Shown here piece after piece: positions 33,941 to 42,433 of a stretch of DNA of 64,000 nucleotides (position 1 is its first letter; each line of letters starts with the position of its first letter). The translations under genes and the position numbers were made by a program. The stretch comes from CAVTJL01 sp963735065 (GTDB taxonomy: Bacteria; Pseudomonadota; Alphaproteobacteria; Geminicoccales; Geminicoccaceae). The notes below the pieces were generated by a model. The model worked only from the letters and a program-made list of their open reading frames with translations. It made no database searches and was not told the DNA's origin. Location: positions 1,550,001-1,614,000 of the forward strand of contig CAVTJL010000004.1 in assembly GCA_963735065.1 (NCBI GenBank), given 5' to 3'.

Positions 33941-36637
33941 TCAGGCCTCGCCGCTCACGAGAAGCGCCACGGGCAGCTCGTCCAGGAGGCCGGCCAGCGC
34001 CACCGTGGGGCTGACGGGGCGGTCGGTCAGCCAGTCGCGCCAGGATCCCGCGTCGGGAGGCAGGGCCACCCGCGTGCCGGCCCAACGCTCGGGCGGCGGG
34101 AGAGGCATCGAGCAGCCTTCAAGAAGTGGTGTCACGAGCCGCGGGGCGATGGTGACGACGGCCCTGCCGTCCAGACGGCGGGCGAAGGCGACGACACGAC
34201 GGGCCTCGCTTCCCGTGACCTCGAGCGGCTCGTAGCCCCCTTCGGCGAAGAGGCCGGGCAGCGTCTGGCGGAGCGCCAGCACGCGCGCGACCAAGCGCTG
34301 CTTGATGCGGCCGTCGCGCCAGGCAGCGAGCAGCTCGCCCCAGTCGCCCTCCTCGCCGAGCGCCGCGGCGCGGGCGGCGAAGTCGACGGGACGGCGGTTG
34401 TCGGGGTCGACCAGCGACTGGTCCCAGCGCTCGGTGCCCTGATAGATGTCGGGCACCCCCGGCGAGGTGAGCTTGATCAGGGTCTGGGCGAGGCCATTGA
34501 CGGCACCCGGCACCTCGACACCGGCGACGAAGCCGGCCAGCCGATCGAGGAAGGCCTCGCTGCGCCGGGGATCGAGGGCGCCGCGGACGAAGGCGTCGAG
34601 CGCACCCTCATAGGCCTCGTTGGGCCGCGTCCAGCTGGTGTGCCGCTTGGCCTCGCGCACGGCCTTTTGCAGGTAGGCGGCGACCCGGTCGGCCAGCGCC
34701 GCGAGGCCTGTGTCCTCGACCGCCGCCGGATCGAGCGGCCAGACGCCGACGAGGGCCTGATAGAAGAGATACTGCGTCGGGCCGTCCAGGATGGGACCGG
34801 CGGGGCCTTGCTCGAGCAGAGGCCGGTTGAGGGCCGTCCAGGCCTCGACCTCGGCGGACCAGCTCTGCGCCAGCTCGGAGAGGACGGCGATGCGGGCACG
34901 CGTGTCCTCGCCGCGCTTGGTGTCGTGGGTGGCGGACGCCAGCATCGAGAGCGGCCAGCGCTCGGCCCGGGCCGTGTTGGCGGCGTGGAGATCGGCCACC
35001 GAGCGGCCGAAGACCTGCGGCTCGCCGCCCACCTCGCTCAGCGCCACGAGGCGATGCCAGCGATAGAAGGCGGTGTCCTCGAGGGACTTCGCCATGACCG
35101 GGCCGCTGAGCTGCTGCATGAGCCGGACGAGCGGCTCCAGGGCGGCATCCCCCGGCCCGCGGTCCAGGAGCAGGCTGCGCAGGAAACGAAAGGCGGCGCC
35201 GTCCTCGAGGCTGCTGCCCGCCTCGGCCGTGCTCAGGGCGTGCTCGAGGCGAGCCCGGTCGCCCTCGCTCCAGGGGGCGTCGGTGCCGTAGGTGCGATAG
35301 ACGTCGAAGCCCGCCAGCAGCTCGCAGAAGGACCGATGGAGCGTGCGGGGGCCGAGATCGCGGCCGATCGGATCAGCGGTGGCCATCTCGTGCAGGTGCG
35401 AGAGGGTGCGGCGCAGCTCGGCCAGGAGTGAGCGGTCGAGGACGAGCTGCTTGGCCTCCCTGACGACGGCGCCGAAGTCCGGCTCGCCGCCTGTGGCGGC
35501 CCAGGCCGCGTCCAGCGCCTTGCGCCCGGCGAGGTCGATCTGGACGCCGGTCAGGACGTTCAGGAACTCGTAGCCGGTGGTGCCGTCGATCGGCCAGTCC
35601 TCGGGCAGCGCCTCGTGCTCGCCCAGGATTTTTTCCACGAGGAGGTAGCAGGGACGGCCGTCCGCCACCTCGGCGGTGCGGCGGCGCAGGCGCTCGAGAT
35701 AGCCCTTGGGGTCGGCCAGACCGTCCACATGGTCGACGCGGAGACCGTCGACCTTGCCTTCTGCCACCAGCTCGAGGATCAGGCGGTGGGTCGCCTCGAA
35801 GACGTCGGGATCCTCGACGCGGACGCCGATGAGCTGATCGATATCGAAGAAGCGGCGGTAGTTGCCCATCTCGGGCCCGGCCCGCCAGTGGGCCAGGCGG
35901 TAACTCTGCTGCTCCAGCAGGCGATCCAGCCGCTCCCGATCGAGCGCGCTCGCGGCTGCCTCGAGCCTGCCCACGAGGTCGGGCTCGGCGGCGAGGACAG
36001 AGCGCAGCTCCTGGGCGACGGGAGGAAAAGTCTCGGGCGTGGCCGTCTCGAAGGCGACGACCAGCGGGTCGGACAGGATGCCTCGGACCAGCTCGACGCA
36101 GGTGACCGGGTTGAGGGGAAAGCGGCTGTCGAAATAGGCGACGGCGAAGCTGCCGGCATCGGCGTCGAGGACGATGCGGAGATCGCCCGCCGCCAGCGCC
36201 TCGCCATAGGGAGCGCCCAGGGTGGGGACGAGCACCTTGCCCGGCGTGGCGCCGGCGCGGGCGAGCCAGTCGATGTCGAAGAAGGCGGCATGCGGCCCGG
36301 CCCGGCCCCAGGTGAGCACGTCGTGCCACCAGGGGTTCTCCGGGCCGATGCCCATGTGGTTGGGCACGATGTCGAGGATGAGGCCCAGACCATGCTCGTG
36401 CAGGGCGCCGACCATGCGCTCGAAGCCCTCACGGCCGCCCAGCGCCGGGTCGAGCTCGTTGGGATCGACCAGGTCGTAGCCGTGCGTCGAGCCCGTGCGC
36501 GCCCGGAAGATCGGCGAGGCGTAGAGATGGCTGACGCCCAGGCGGGCGAGGTAGGGTGCAAGGCCGGCCGCCTCGTCGAAGCCCACCCCTGAGCGGAACT
36601 GCAGGCGATAGGTGGCGCGCGGGCGGGCGTCAGGCAT
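33941..36637 (-). CDS. treY: Malto-oligosyltrehalose synthase TreY
   Basis: An 898-residue GH13 enzyme that turns the reducing end of maltodextrins into a trehalosyl unit. RATYRLQFRSGVGFDEAAGL at the start and HLYASPIFRARTGSTHGYD are diagnostic. DIVPNHMG and the nucleophile region LRVDHVDGLADP (near 300) are the GH13 motifs. VPDIYQGTE near the C terminus is also typical. ATG 36637 was chosen over 36679 because family similarity begins within eight residues and the overlap with malQ falls to eight bases. TreZ, its partner, is encoded two genes upstream as part of a fusion. It is the last gene of the trehalose/glucan operon. Confidence 0.95.
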   Translation of the reverse strand: MPDARPRATYRLQFRSGVGFDEAAGLAPYLARLGVSHLYASPIFRARTGSTHGYDLVDPNELDPALGGREGFERMVGALHEHGLGLILDIVPNHMGIGPENPWWHDVLTWGRAGPHAAFFDIDWLARAGATPGKVLVPTLGAPYGEALAAGDLRIVLDADAGSFAVAYFDSRFPLNPVTCVELVRGILSDPLVVAFETATPETFPPVAQELRSVLAAEPDLVGRLEAAASALDRERLDRLLEQQSYRLAHWRAGPEMGNYRRFFDIDQLIGVRVEDPDVFEATHRLILELVAEGKVDGLRVDHVDGLADPKGYLERLRRRTAEVADGRPCYLLVEKILGEHEALPEDWPIDGTTGYEFLNVLTGVQIDLAGRKALDAAWAATGGEPDFGAVVREAKQLVLDRSLLAELRRTLSHLHEMATADPIGRDLGPRTLHRSFCELLAGFDVYRTYGTDAPWSEGDRARLEHALSTAEAGSSLEDGAAFRFLRSLLLDRGPGDAALEPLVRLMQQLSGPVMAKSLEDTAFYRWHRLVALSEVGGEPQVFGRSVADLHAANTARAERWPLSMLASATHDTKRGEDTRARIAVLSELAQSWSAEVEAWTALNRPLLEQGPAGPILDGPTQYLFYQALVGVWPLDPAAVEDTGLAALADRVAAYLQKAVREAKRHTSWTRPNEAYEGALDAFVRGALDPRRSEAFLDRLAGFVAGVEVPGAVNGLAQTLIKLTSPGVPDIYQGTERWDQSLVDPDNRRPVDFAARAAALGEEGDWGELLAAWRDGRIKQRLVARVLALRQTLPGLFAEGGYEPLEVTGSEARRVVAFARRLDGRAVVTIAPRLVTPLLEGCSMPLPPPERWAGTRVALPPDAGSWRDWLTDRPVSPTVALAGLLDELPVALLVSGEA

Positions 36638-38477
36638 GGGGACGCTCCTCGCGCAGGGCGGCCAGGAGCCGCGCGGCAAGCGGGTGGTCCGCGAGATCCT
36701 CGGCGCGTACGGGCATCCGCCGGCGCCAGTTCGGATGCTCGTCGATCGTGCCCGGCAGGTTCGGCTGCTCGGTCTCGCCCAAGAGATCCTCGATCTGCGC
36801 GCCGACCAGCCAGGAGGGCGTGCGGGCGAGATAGCGATGGAGGGCTTCCGTCAGCGCCTCCGGATCGGCCGGATCGGCGGGCAGGCCGGCATAGCGCAGG
36901 GCGTCCCGCAGCTGCTGGATCGCCGTGGCGCGACGCTGCCGCTCTCCCGCCGCCTGCGCAGCGCTCGGATAGAGGCCGAGGCGCTCGCGCCAGGCCAGGT
37001 CCGCGTCGCTGAAGAAGCCCCGGACGGTCGAGAGGTCGTGGGTCGAGATGGTCGCAAGCGCGCGGGCGTCGTAGGCGTCCGGCGCCTTGAAGAGGCCGTC
37101 CTGCCAGCGCTCGAACCAAAGCACCTTGCAGGAGAGGATGCCGGCCTGGTTCATCGGCTCGCGGAAGCCCTCGGGCACGGTGCCGAGATCCTCGCCGACG
37201 ACGAGGCAGCGCCGCTCGCGCGACTCGCGGGCCACGGCCGCCAGCGCCTGCCGGAAGGGATAGCGGACATAGGCGCCGTCGGCAGGCGTGCCGCCGGCAG
37301 GGATCCAAAAGAGCCGCATCAGGCCCATCGCGTGGTCGATGCGCACGGCACCCGAATGGCGCATGGCGGCGCGAAGATCGGCCAGGAGCGGCTCCATCGC
37401 CCGCTCGCGCAGCGCCAAGGGCGAGAGCGGGGCCACGCTCCAGTTCTGGCCGAGCGGGCTGAAGGCGTCCGGCGGTGCCCCGACGGTGGCGCCTCGAAGG
37501 ACCGCGGCGGGCTCGGCCCAGGCGGCGGAGCCGTCCGGCACCACGCCGATCGCGAGATCGCGATAGAGGCCGATCCGCATGCCCGAAGCCAGCGCCCGTG
37601 CCTGCGCCGCCTCGAGCTGGCGGTCCGCCAGCCACTGGGCGAAGGCGAGGAAGGAGACCTCGTCCTCATGGTCGGCGGCGAAGCGATCGACGGCGGGCGA
37701 GGTGGCATCGGCGAGGCCCCCCGGCCAGTCCCACCAGGCCGCGCGATTTTCCTGCGCGGCCAGCCGGAGCGCGATCGCGTCGAAGCGGCAATGCAGCTCG
37801 AGGGCCGGGCCCTGCTCCGCGCGCCAGCTGGTGAAGGCCACACCCGCGGCGCTGGGGGCTCCTGCCGCCAGATGGGCCGCCTCGAAGGCTCGCCAGAGCG
37901 ACCTCAGGGCGGAGAGCTTCGCGGGGTGGACAAGGGCATAGTCGATCAGGTCGCCCCCGCCCTGCCCCGCCGGCAGCCCTTCCGGGACCGCAAGCCCGAG
38001 GTCGGCCGCGGCCGCGTCGACGGCGATCACCATCAGGCTCAGCCAGCGCCGGCTGGACGGAGCGTAGGGGCTGTAGCGCTGGGGATCGGCCGGGAAGAGG
38101 GCGTGGAGCGGGTTGAGGCCGAGAAAGTCGCCCTGCTGCCGGCCGATGACCTCAGCCAGACGCGCCACGTCCTCGAGGTCGCCGATGCCGCCGGAGCGCC
38201 GCGATCGCAGGCCGTAGGCCTGGCAGGTGACACCCCAGGCGCGGCCAATGCCCATCTCGGCGGGCAGGAGGCAGCCCGCCTCGGGGCCAGCCGCCGTGTC
38301 GGCGGGAGGCACGCGCTCGAGCCCTGCCGCGAGGGCGTCGCGCGAATCGGCATCGACACCCATCGCGGCCAGAAGGGCGCGCTTGGTGTCCGGCGAGGTG
38401 GTGTGCCACCTGCCCTCGATGTCCCAATAGCCCGCCTCGATGCCGCAGCGCTCGGCAAGGGCGTCAAGTCCCTCCAT
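36630..38477 (-). CDS. malQ: 4-alpha-glucanotransferase (amylomaltase)
   Basis: A 615-residue GH77 enzyme that transfers maltodextrin segments between chains. An N-terminal helical region precedes GVTCQAYGLRSRRSGGIGDL, a family signature. The nucleophile Asp lies in VRIDHAMG near 380, the acid/base Glu in VVGEDLGTVP near 425 and the third acid in STHDLSTVRG near 475. ATG 38477 shares its A with the TGA stop of the glgX-treZ gene. In this operon it would rework glucan fragments so that TreY and GlgX products can be recycled. Confidence 0.95.
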   Translation of the reverse strand: MEGLDALAERCGIEAGYWDIEGRWHTTSPDTKRALLAAMGVDADSRDALAAGLERVPPADTAAGPEAGCLLPAEMGIGRAWGVTCQAYGLRSRRSGGIGDLEDVARLAEVIGRQQGDFLGLNPLHALFPADPQRYSPYAPSSRRWLSLMVIAVDAAAADLGLAVPEGLPAGQGGGDLIDYALVHPAKLSALRSLWRAFEAAHLAAGAPSAAGVAFTSWRAEQGPALELHCRFDAIALRLAAQENRAAWWDWPGGLADATSPAVDRFAADHEDEVSFLAFAQWLADRQLEAAQARALASGMRIGLYRDLAIGVVPDGSAAWAEPAAVLRGATVGAPPDAFSPLGQNWSVAPLSPLALRERAMEPLLADLRAAMRHSGAVRIDHAMGLMRLFWIPAGGTPADGAYVRYPFRQALAAVARESRERRCLVVGEDLGTVPEGFREPMNQAGILSCKVLWFERWQDGLFKAPDAYDARALATISTHDLSTVRGFFSDADLAWRERLGLYPSAAQAAGERQRRATAIQQLRDALRYAGLPADPADPEALTEALHRYLARTPSWLVGAQIEDLLGETEQPNLPGTIDEHPNWRRRMPVRAEDLADHPLAARLLAALREERPHA

Positions 38478-41400
38478 CAGCCGATCCGCTCGAGGAAGGC
38501 GGCGATCGACCAGCCGGGCATGCGGCCGTGCAAGAGCTCATCGCCCAGCCCCTCGGCGCTCATATAGAGCACCTCGCCCGGAGGGCGCTCGTAGCCGGTG
38601 ACCGCCACCTCGCCGAGGTTGAGGAGCAGCGCCAGCCGGGCGTTGGGCAGGCGCCAGCGCGCGACGAGGCCGGTGGCGCCGATGCGCTCGGCATCGCCCA
38701 CATGGCCGTTGGCGCCGGCGAGATGCGGGACGATGTGCTCGCGGCGGATGGCGATCAGGCCTTTGACGAGGCGCAGGCGCGCCGCATGTCGCTCCTGCTC
38801 GAGGTCGCTCCACCGCAGCTTGGACTGCTCGAAGGTGGAACGCGCCGCCGGGTCGGGGATGCGCTCGCGGGCGGCGGGGTCGGCGAAGGCGGGGAAGCGC
38901 GCGAACTCGCGCCGGCGCCCCTCGCGCACCGCATCGGCGAGCGGTCCCTCGAAGTCGCAAAAGAACAAGAAGGGCGTCTCCGCACCCCACTCCTCGCCCA
39001 TGAAGAGGAGCGGGATCGAGGGCGAGAGCAGGAGGAGTGCCGTCATCACCTCGAGCGCTTGCGGCTCGGCCAGGGTCGTCAGGCGCTCGCCCATCGCCCG
39101 GTTGCCGATCTGGTCGTGGTTCTGGAGAAAGGCGACGAAGGAGATGGGTGGGAGATGCGAGCTGGGCTCGCCCCGCGCCTCGCCGTCGCGCGAGCGCACC
39201 GGGTCGCCCTGGTAGACGAAGCCCTCGGTCAGCGCCCGGGCGAGCCGATCCATCGTGCCGTCGGCATAGTCGGCATAGTAGCCGGCAGTCTCGCCGGTGA
39301 GGGCCACGTGGGCCACATGGTGCCAGTCGTCGTTCCACTGCGCATCGTAGTGGCGCGGCGCGTGATCCCGCCGGTCGAGGAAGCGTGCCTGGTTGGCGTC
39401 GTTCTCGAGCACGAGATGCACGGCGCGGCGACCCGCGAAATGAGCGCGCACCCGCTCCGCCAGCTCGTTCAGCATATGCCGCTCGCTCTCGTCGACGATG
39501 GCGTGGACGGCATCGAGCCTGAGCCCGTCGAAGCGGTACTCGTCGAGCCAGTAGAGCGCGTTGTGGACAGCGAGATCGCGCACCGGCTGTCGGCGGAAGT
39601 CGATCGCCTCGCCCCAGGGCGTCGGCACGTCCTTGCGGAAGAACTGGGGCGCGTAGGCGTGGAGGTAGTTACCGTCGGGACCGAAGTGGTTGTAGACGAC
39701 GTCCTGGAAGACCATCAGGCCCAGGCCGTGCGCCTCGTCGACCAGCGCCTTGAGATCGTCGGGGCTGCCATAGGCATTGTCGGGCGCGAAGGGCAGCACG
39801 CCGTCATAGCCCCAGTTGCGGCTGCCGGCGAAGTCGGCGATGGGCAGCAGCTCGATGGCCGTGATGCCGAGATCGGCCAGGTGGCGGAGCTTCTTGCGGG
39901 CACCCTCGAAGGTCCCCTCCTCGCTGAAGGTGCCGAGGTGAAGCTCGTAGAGGATGGTCTCCTCCCAGGCCCGTCCGCGCCAGCCCGTGTAGCGCCAGCG
40001 GTAGGTCGTGGGGTCGACGACGAGACTGGGCCCGTGCACGTCCGCCGCCTGCCTGCGGGACGCGGGATCGGGCACCTTGGTGCCGTCGGCGAGCTGAAAG
40101 CGGTAGGCCGATCCGGCCTCGGCGGCAGCCGTGCGCAGCTCGAACCAGCCGTCCGGCTGCCGGCCCATCGGCAGCATTCCGGGCGAGCCCTCGTCACCCT
40201 CGAGGAGCAGCGTCACCTCCTCCTGCGCCGGCGCCCACAGCCGGAACCTCACGGTGCCGTCGCCACGCAGGCCGGCGCCGAACGGCATGGTGTGGCCGCC
40301 GCGCAGCCGGTCGGGAACGCCGCGCACCGCCTCGAGGACGACGACCGATCGGGCCGCGCACATCCACTCGCCGACACCGGCCTCGGTCGAGGACACATCA
40401 CCACGCGGATGGTCGCTGTCCAGCATGCCGCGCCAGCCGAGGACCCGGGGCAGGTCCGGAAGCTGGAAGGCCACGGGCTCGTAGTGGGCGTTGAGCAGAA
40501 CGAGCAGGACCAAGGCCTCGCCCGGCGAGCTGTCCCTGGGGCCGGCGGCCGCCAGCATCATGCCCAGGCACCTGGCCTGCGGGTCGGCCCAGGCGCGCTC
40601 GTCCATCTCGTTGCCCTCGGGAGAAAGCCACGTGATGTCACGCAGGCCCTGGACCACCTCGGCACCCTTGAGGAAGCGCGAGCTGGCGAGCAGAGGATGC
40701 GAGCGCCGGAGCGCCATCAGGCGGGCCACGAAGGCCATGAGGTTGCGGCCGTCGGCGTCGACCTTGTCCCAATCCAGCCAGGAGATCGCATTGTCCTGGC
40801 AGTAGGCGTTGTTGTTGCCGTGCTGGGAGCGCCCCAGCTCGTCGCCCATCAAGATCATGGGCGTGCCGTGGGCGAGCAGCACGGTGGCCAGCATGTTGCG
40901 CTTCTGCCGCTCGCGCAGCGCGACGATCACGGGATCGTCCGTCGGCCCCTCCACGCCACAGTTCCAGGAGAGGTTGTGGCTGTGGCCGTCGCGATTGCCC
41001 TCGCCGTTCGCCTCGTTGTGCTTGTCGTTGTAGGAGACCGTGTCGTGCAGGGTGAAGCCGTCGTGGGCGGCGACGAAGTTGACGCTGGCCCAGCCGCGGC
41101 GCCCTTGATGATCGAACAGATCGGCCGAGCCGACGAGCCTCGTCGCCAGCTCCGGCAGCTTGCCCTCGTCGCCCTTCCAGTAGCTGCGCACGGTATCGCG
41201 GTAGCGGTCGTTCCACTCGGCCCAGCCGGGCCCATGGCCGCCCAGCCGATAGCCTCCCTCGCCCACGTCCCACGGCTCGGCGATCAGCTTGACCCTGGCC
41301 AGCACCGGATCCTGCCGGATCGCGTCGAAAAAGCTGCTGCCCGGATCGAAGCGCAGGTCGCGCTCGCGGCCGAGCGTGGTCGCGAGATCGAAGCGGAAGC

Positions 41401-42433
41401 CGTCGATGTGCATGTCCTCGACCCAGTAGCGGAGCGAGTCCATGACCATCTGGAGCACGCGCGAATGGGCGAGGTTGAGCGAGTTGCCGGTGCCGGTGAC
41501 GTCCATGTAGTAGCGGGGATTGTCGGGCACCGTGCGGTAGTAGCTGAGGTTGTCGATGCCCTTGAAGCTCAGCGTCGGGCCCAGATGGTTGCCCTCGGCC
41601 GTGTGGTTGTAGACGACGTCCAAGATGACCTCGAGACCGGCCGCGTGCAGGCGGCGGACCATCGTCTTGAACTCGAAGAGCGTGGCCAGCGGCGAGAGAT
41701 AGGAGGGCTCGGGCGCGAAGAAGCCGATCGTGTTGTAGCCCCAGTAGTTGCGCAGGCCCTGGTCCAGGAGGTGCCTGTCCTGGACGAAGGCGTGCACGGG
41801 CATCAGCTCGACCGCGGTGACGCCCAGCTCCTGCAGATGCTCGATCACCGGGGCGGAGCCCAGCGCCGCGTAGGTGCCGCGCTGCCATTCGGGAATGTCG
41901 GGCCGCAGCTTCGTCAGGCCCTTGACGTGGGCCTCGTAGACGATCGTGCGCTCCCACGGGACCTTGGGTGGCCGGTCGTCGCCCCAGGTGAAGGCGCGAT
42001 CCACCACCATGCATTTCGGCATGCCCGCGGCATTGTCCCGCCGATCGATCATCAAATCCTCGCGCCGCCCGCCGATGCGATAGCCGAAATGGGCATCGCT
42101 CCAGCGCAGCGCCCCCGAGAGGTGGCGCGCGTAGGGGTCGATCAGCAGCTTCGCGGGGTTGAAGCGATGCCCCCGCGCCGGATCGTAGTCGCCGTGGACC
42201 CGGAATCCGTAGAGCAGACCCGGATAGGCGTCGGGCAGATAGCCGTGCCAGATCTCGTCGGTGTACTCGGGCAGCTCCAGCCGCTCGATCTCCCGGCGAC
42301 CCTGGGCATCGAAGAGGCAGAGCTCGACCTTGCGGGCGTTGGCGGAGAAAAGCGCGAAGTTGACGCCACCTCCGTCCCAGGTGGCCCCGAGCGGCGCGGG
42401 GCTGCCTGGGCGGAGTCGGCTAGCTTGGGCCAT
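38477..42433 (-). CDS. Fused glycogen debranching enzyme GlgX - malto-oligosyltrehalose trehalohydrolase TreZ
   Basis: A single 1318-residue frame. Residues 1 to about 705 are GlgX: CBM48 at the start (PLGATWDGGGVNFALFSANA), VYNHTAEGNH, nucleophile region DGFRFDLATTLGR near 349 and acid/base LIAEPWDVG near 386. From about 715 (MPFGAGL) the sequence is TreZ: VRFRLWAPAQEEVTLLLEG, QDVVYNHFGPDGNY, YRFDGLRLDAVHAI near 974 and LLFMGEEWGAETPFLFF. These are separate genes in most bacteria. The linker (EAVRGVPDRLRGGHT) is short, and no stop appears in any frame just before the TreZ part. GlgX removes branches, and TreZ releases trehalose from TreY products. Confidence 0.9.
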   Translation of the reverse strand: MAQASRLRPGSPAPLGATWDGGGVNFALFSANARKVELCLFDAQGRREIERLELPEYTDEIWHGYLPDAYPGLLYGFRVHGDYDPARGHRFNPAKLLIDPYARHLSGALRWSDAHFGYRIGGRREDLMIDRRDNAAGMPKCMVVDRAFTWGDDRPPKVPWERTIVYEAHVKGLTKLRPDIPEWQRGTYAALGSAPVIEHLQELGVTAVELMPVHAFVQDRHLLDQGLRNYWGYNTIGFFAPEPSYLSPLATLFEFKTMVRRLHAAGLEVILDVVYNHTAEGNHLGPTLSFKGIDNLSYYRTVPDNPRYYMDVTGTGNSLNLAHSRVLQMVMDSLRYWVEDMHIDGFRFDLATTLGRERDLRFDPGSSFFDAIRQDPVLARVKLIAEPWDVGEGGYRLGGHGPGWAEWNDRYRDTVRSYWKGDEGKLPELATRLVGSADLFDHQGRRGWASVNFVAAHDGFTLHDTVSYNDKHNEANGEGNRDGHSHNLSWNCGVEGPTDDPVIVALRERQKRNMLATVLLAHGTPMILMGDELGRSQHGNNNAYCQDNAISWLDWDKVDADGRNLMAFVARLMALRRSHPLLASSRFLKGAEVVQGLRDITWLSPEGNEMDERAWADPQARCLGMMLAAAGPRDSSPGEALVLLVLLNAHYEPVAFQLPDLPRVLGWRGMLDSDHPRGDVSSTEAGVGEWMCAARSVVVLEAVRGVPDRLRGGHTMPFGAGLRGDGTVRFRLWAPAQEEVTLLLEGDEGSPGMLPMGRQPDGWFELRTAAAEAGSAYRFQLADGTKVPDPASRRQAADVHGPSLVVDPTTYRWRYTGWRGRAWEETILYELHLGTFSEEGTFEGARKKLRHLADLGITAIELLPIADFAGSRNWGYDGVLPFAPDNAYGSPDDLKALVDEAHGLGLMVFQDVVYNHFGPDGNYLHAYAPQFFRKDVPTPWGEAIDFRRQPVRDLAVHNALYWLDEYRFDGLRLDAVHAIVDESERHMLNELAERVRAHFAGRRAVHLVLENDANQARFLDRRDHAPRHYDAQWNDDWHHVAHVALTGETAGYYADYADGTMDRLARALTEGFVYQGDPVRSRDGEARGEPSSHLPPISFVAFLQNHDQIGNRAMGERLTTLAEPQALEVMTALLLLSPSIPLLFMGEEWGAETPFLFFCDFEGPLADAVREGRRREFARFPAFADPAARERIPDPAARSTFEQSKLRWSDLEQERHAARLRLVKGLIAIRREHIVPHLAGANGHVGDAERIGATGLVARWRLPNARLALLLNLGEVAVTGYERPPGEVLYMSAEGLGDELLHGRMPGWSIAAFLERIG

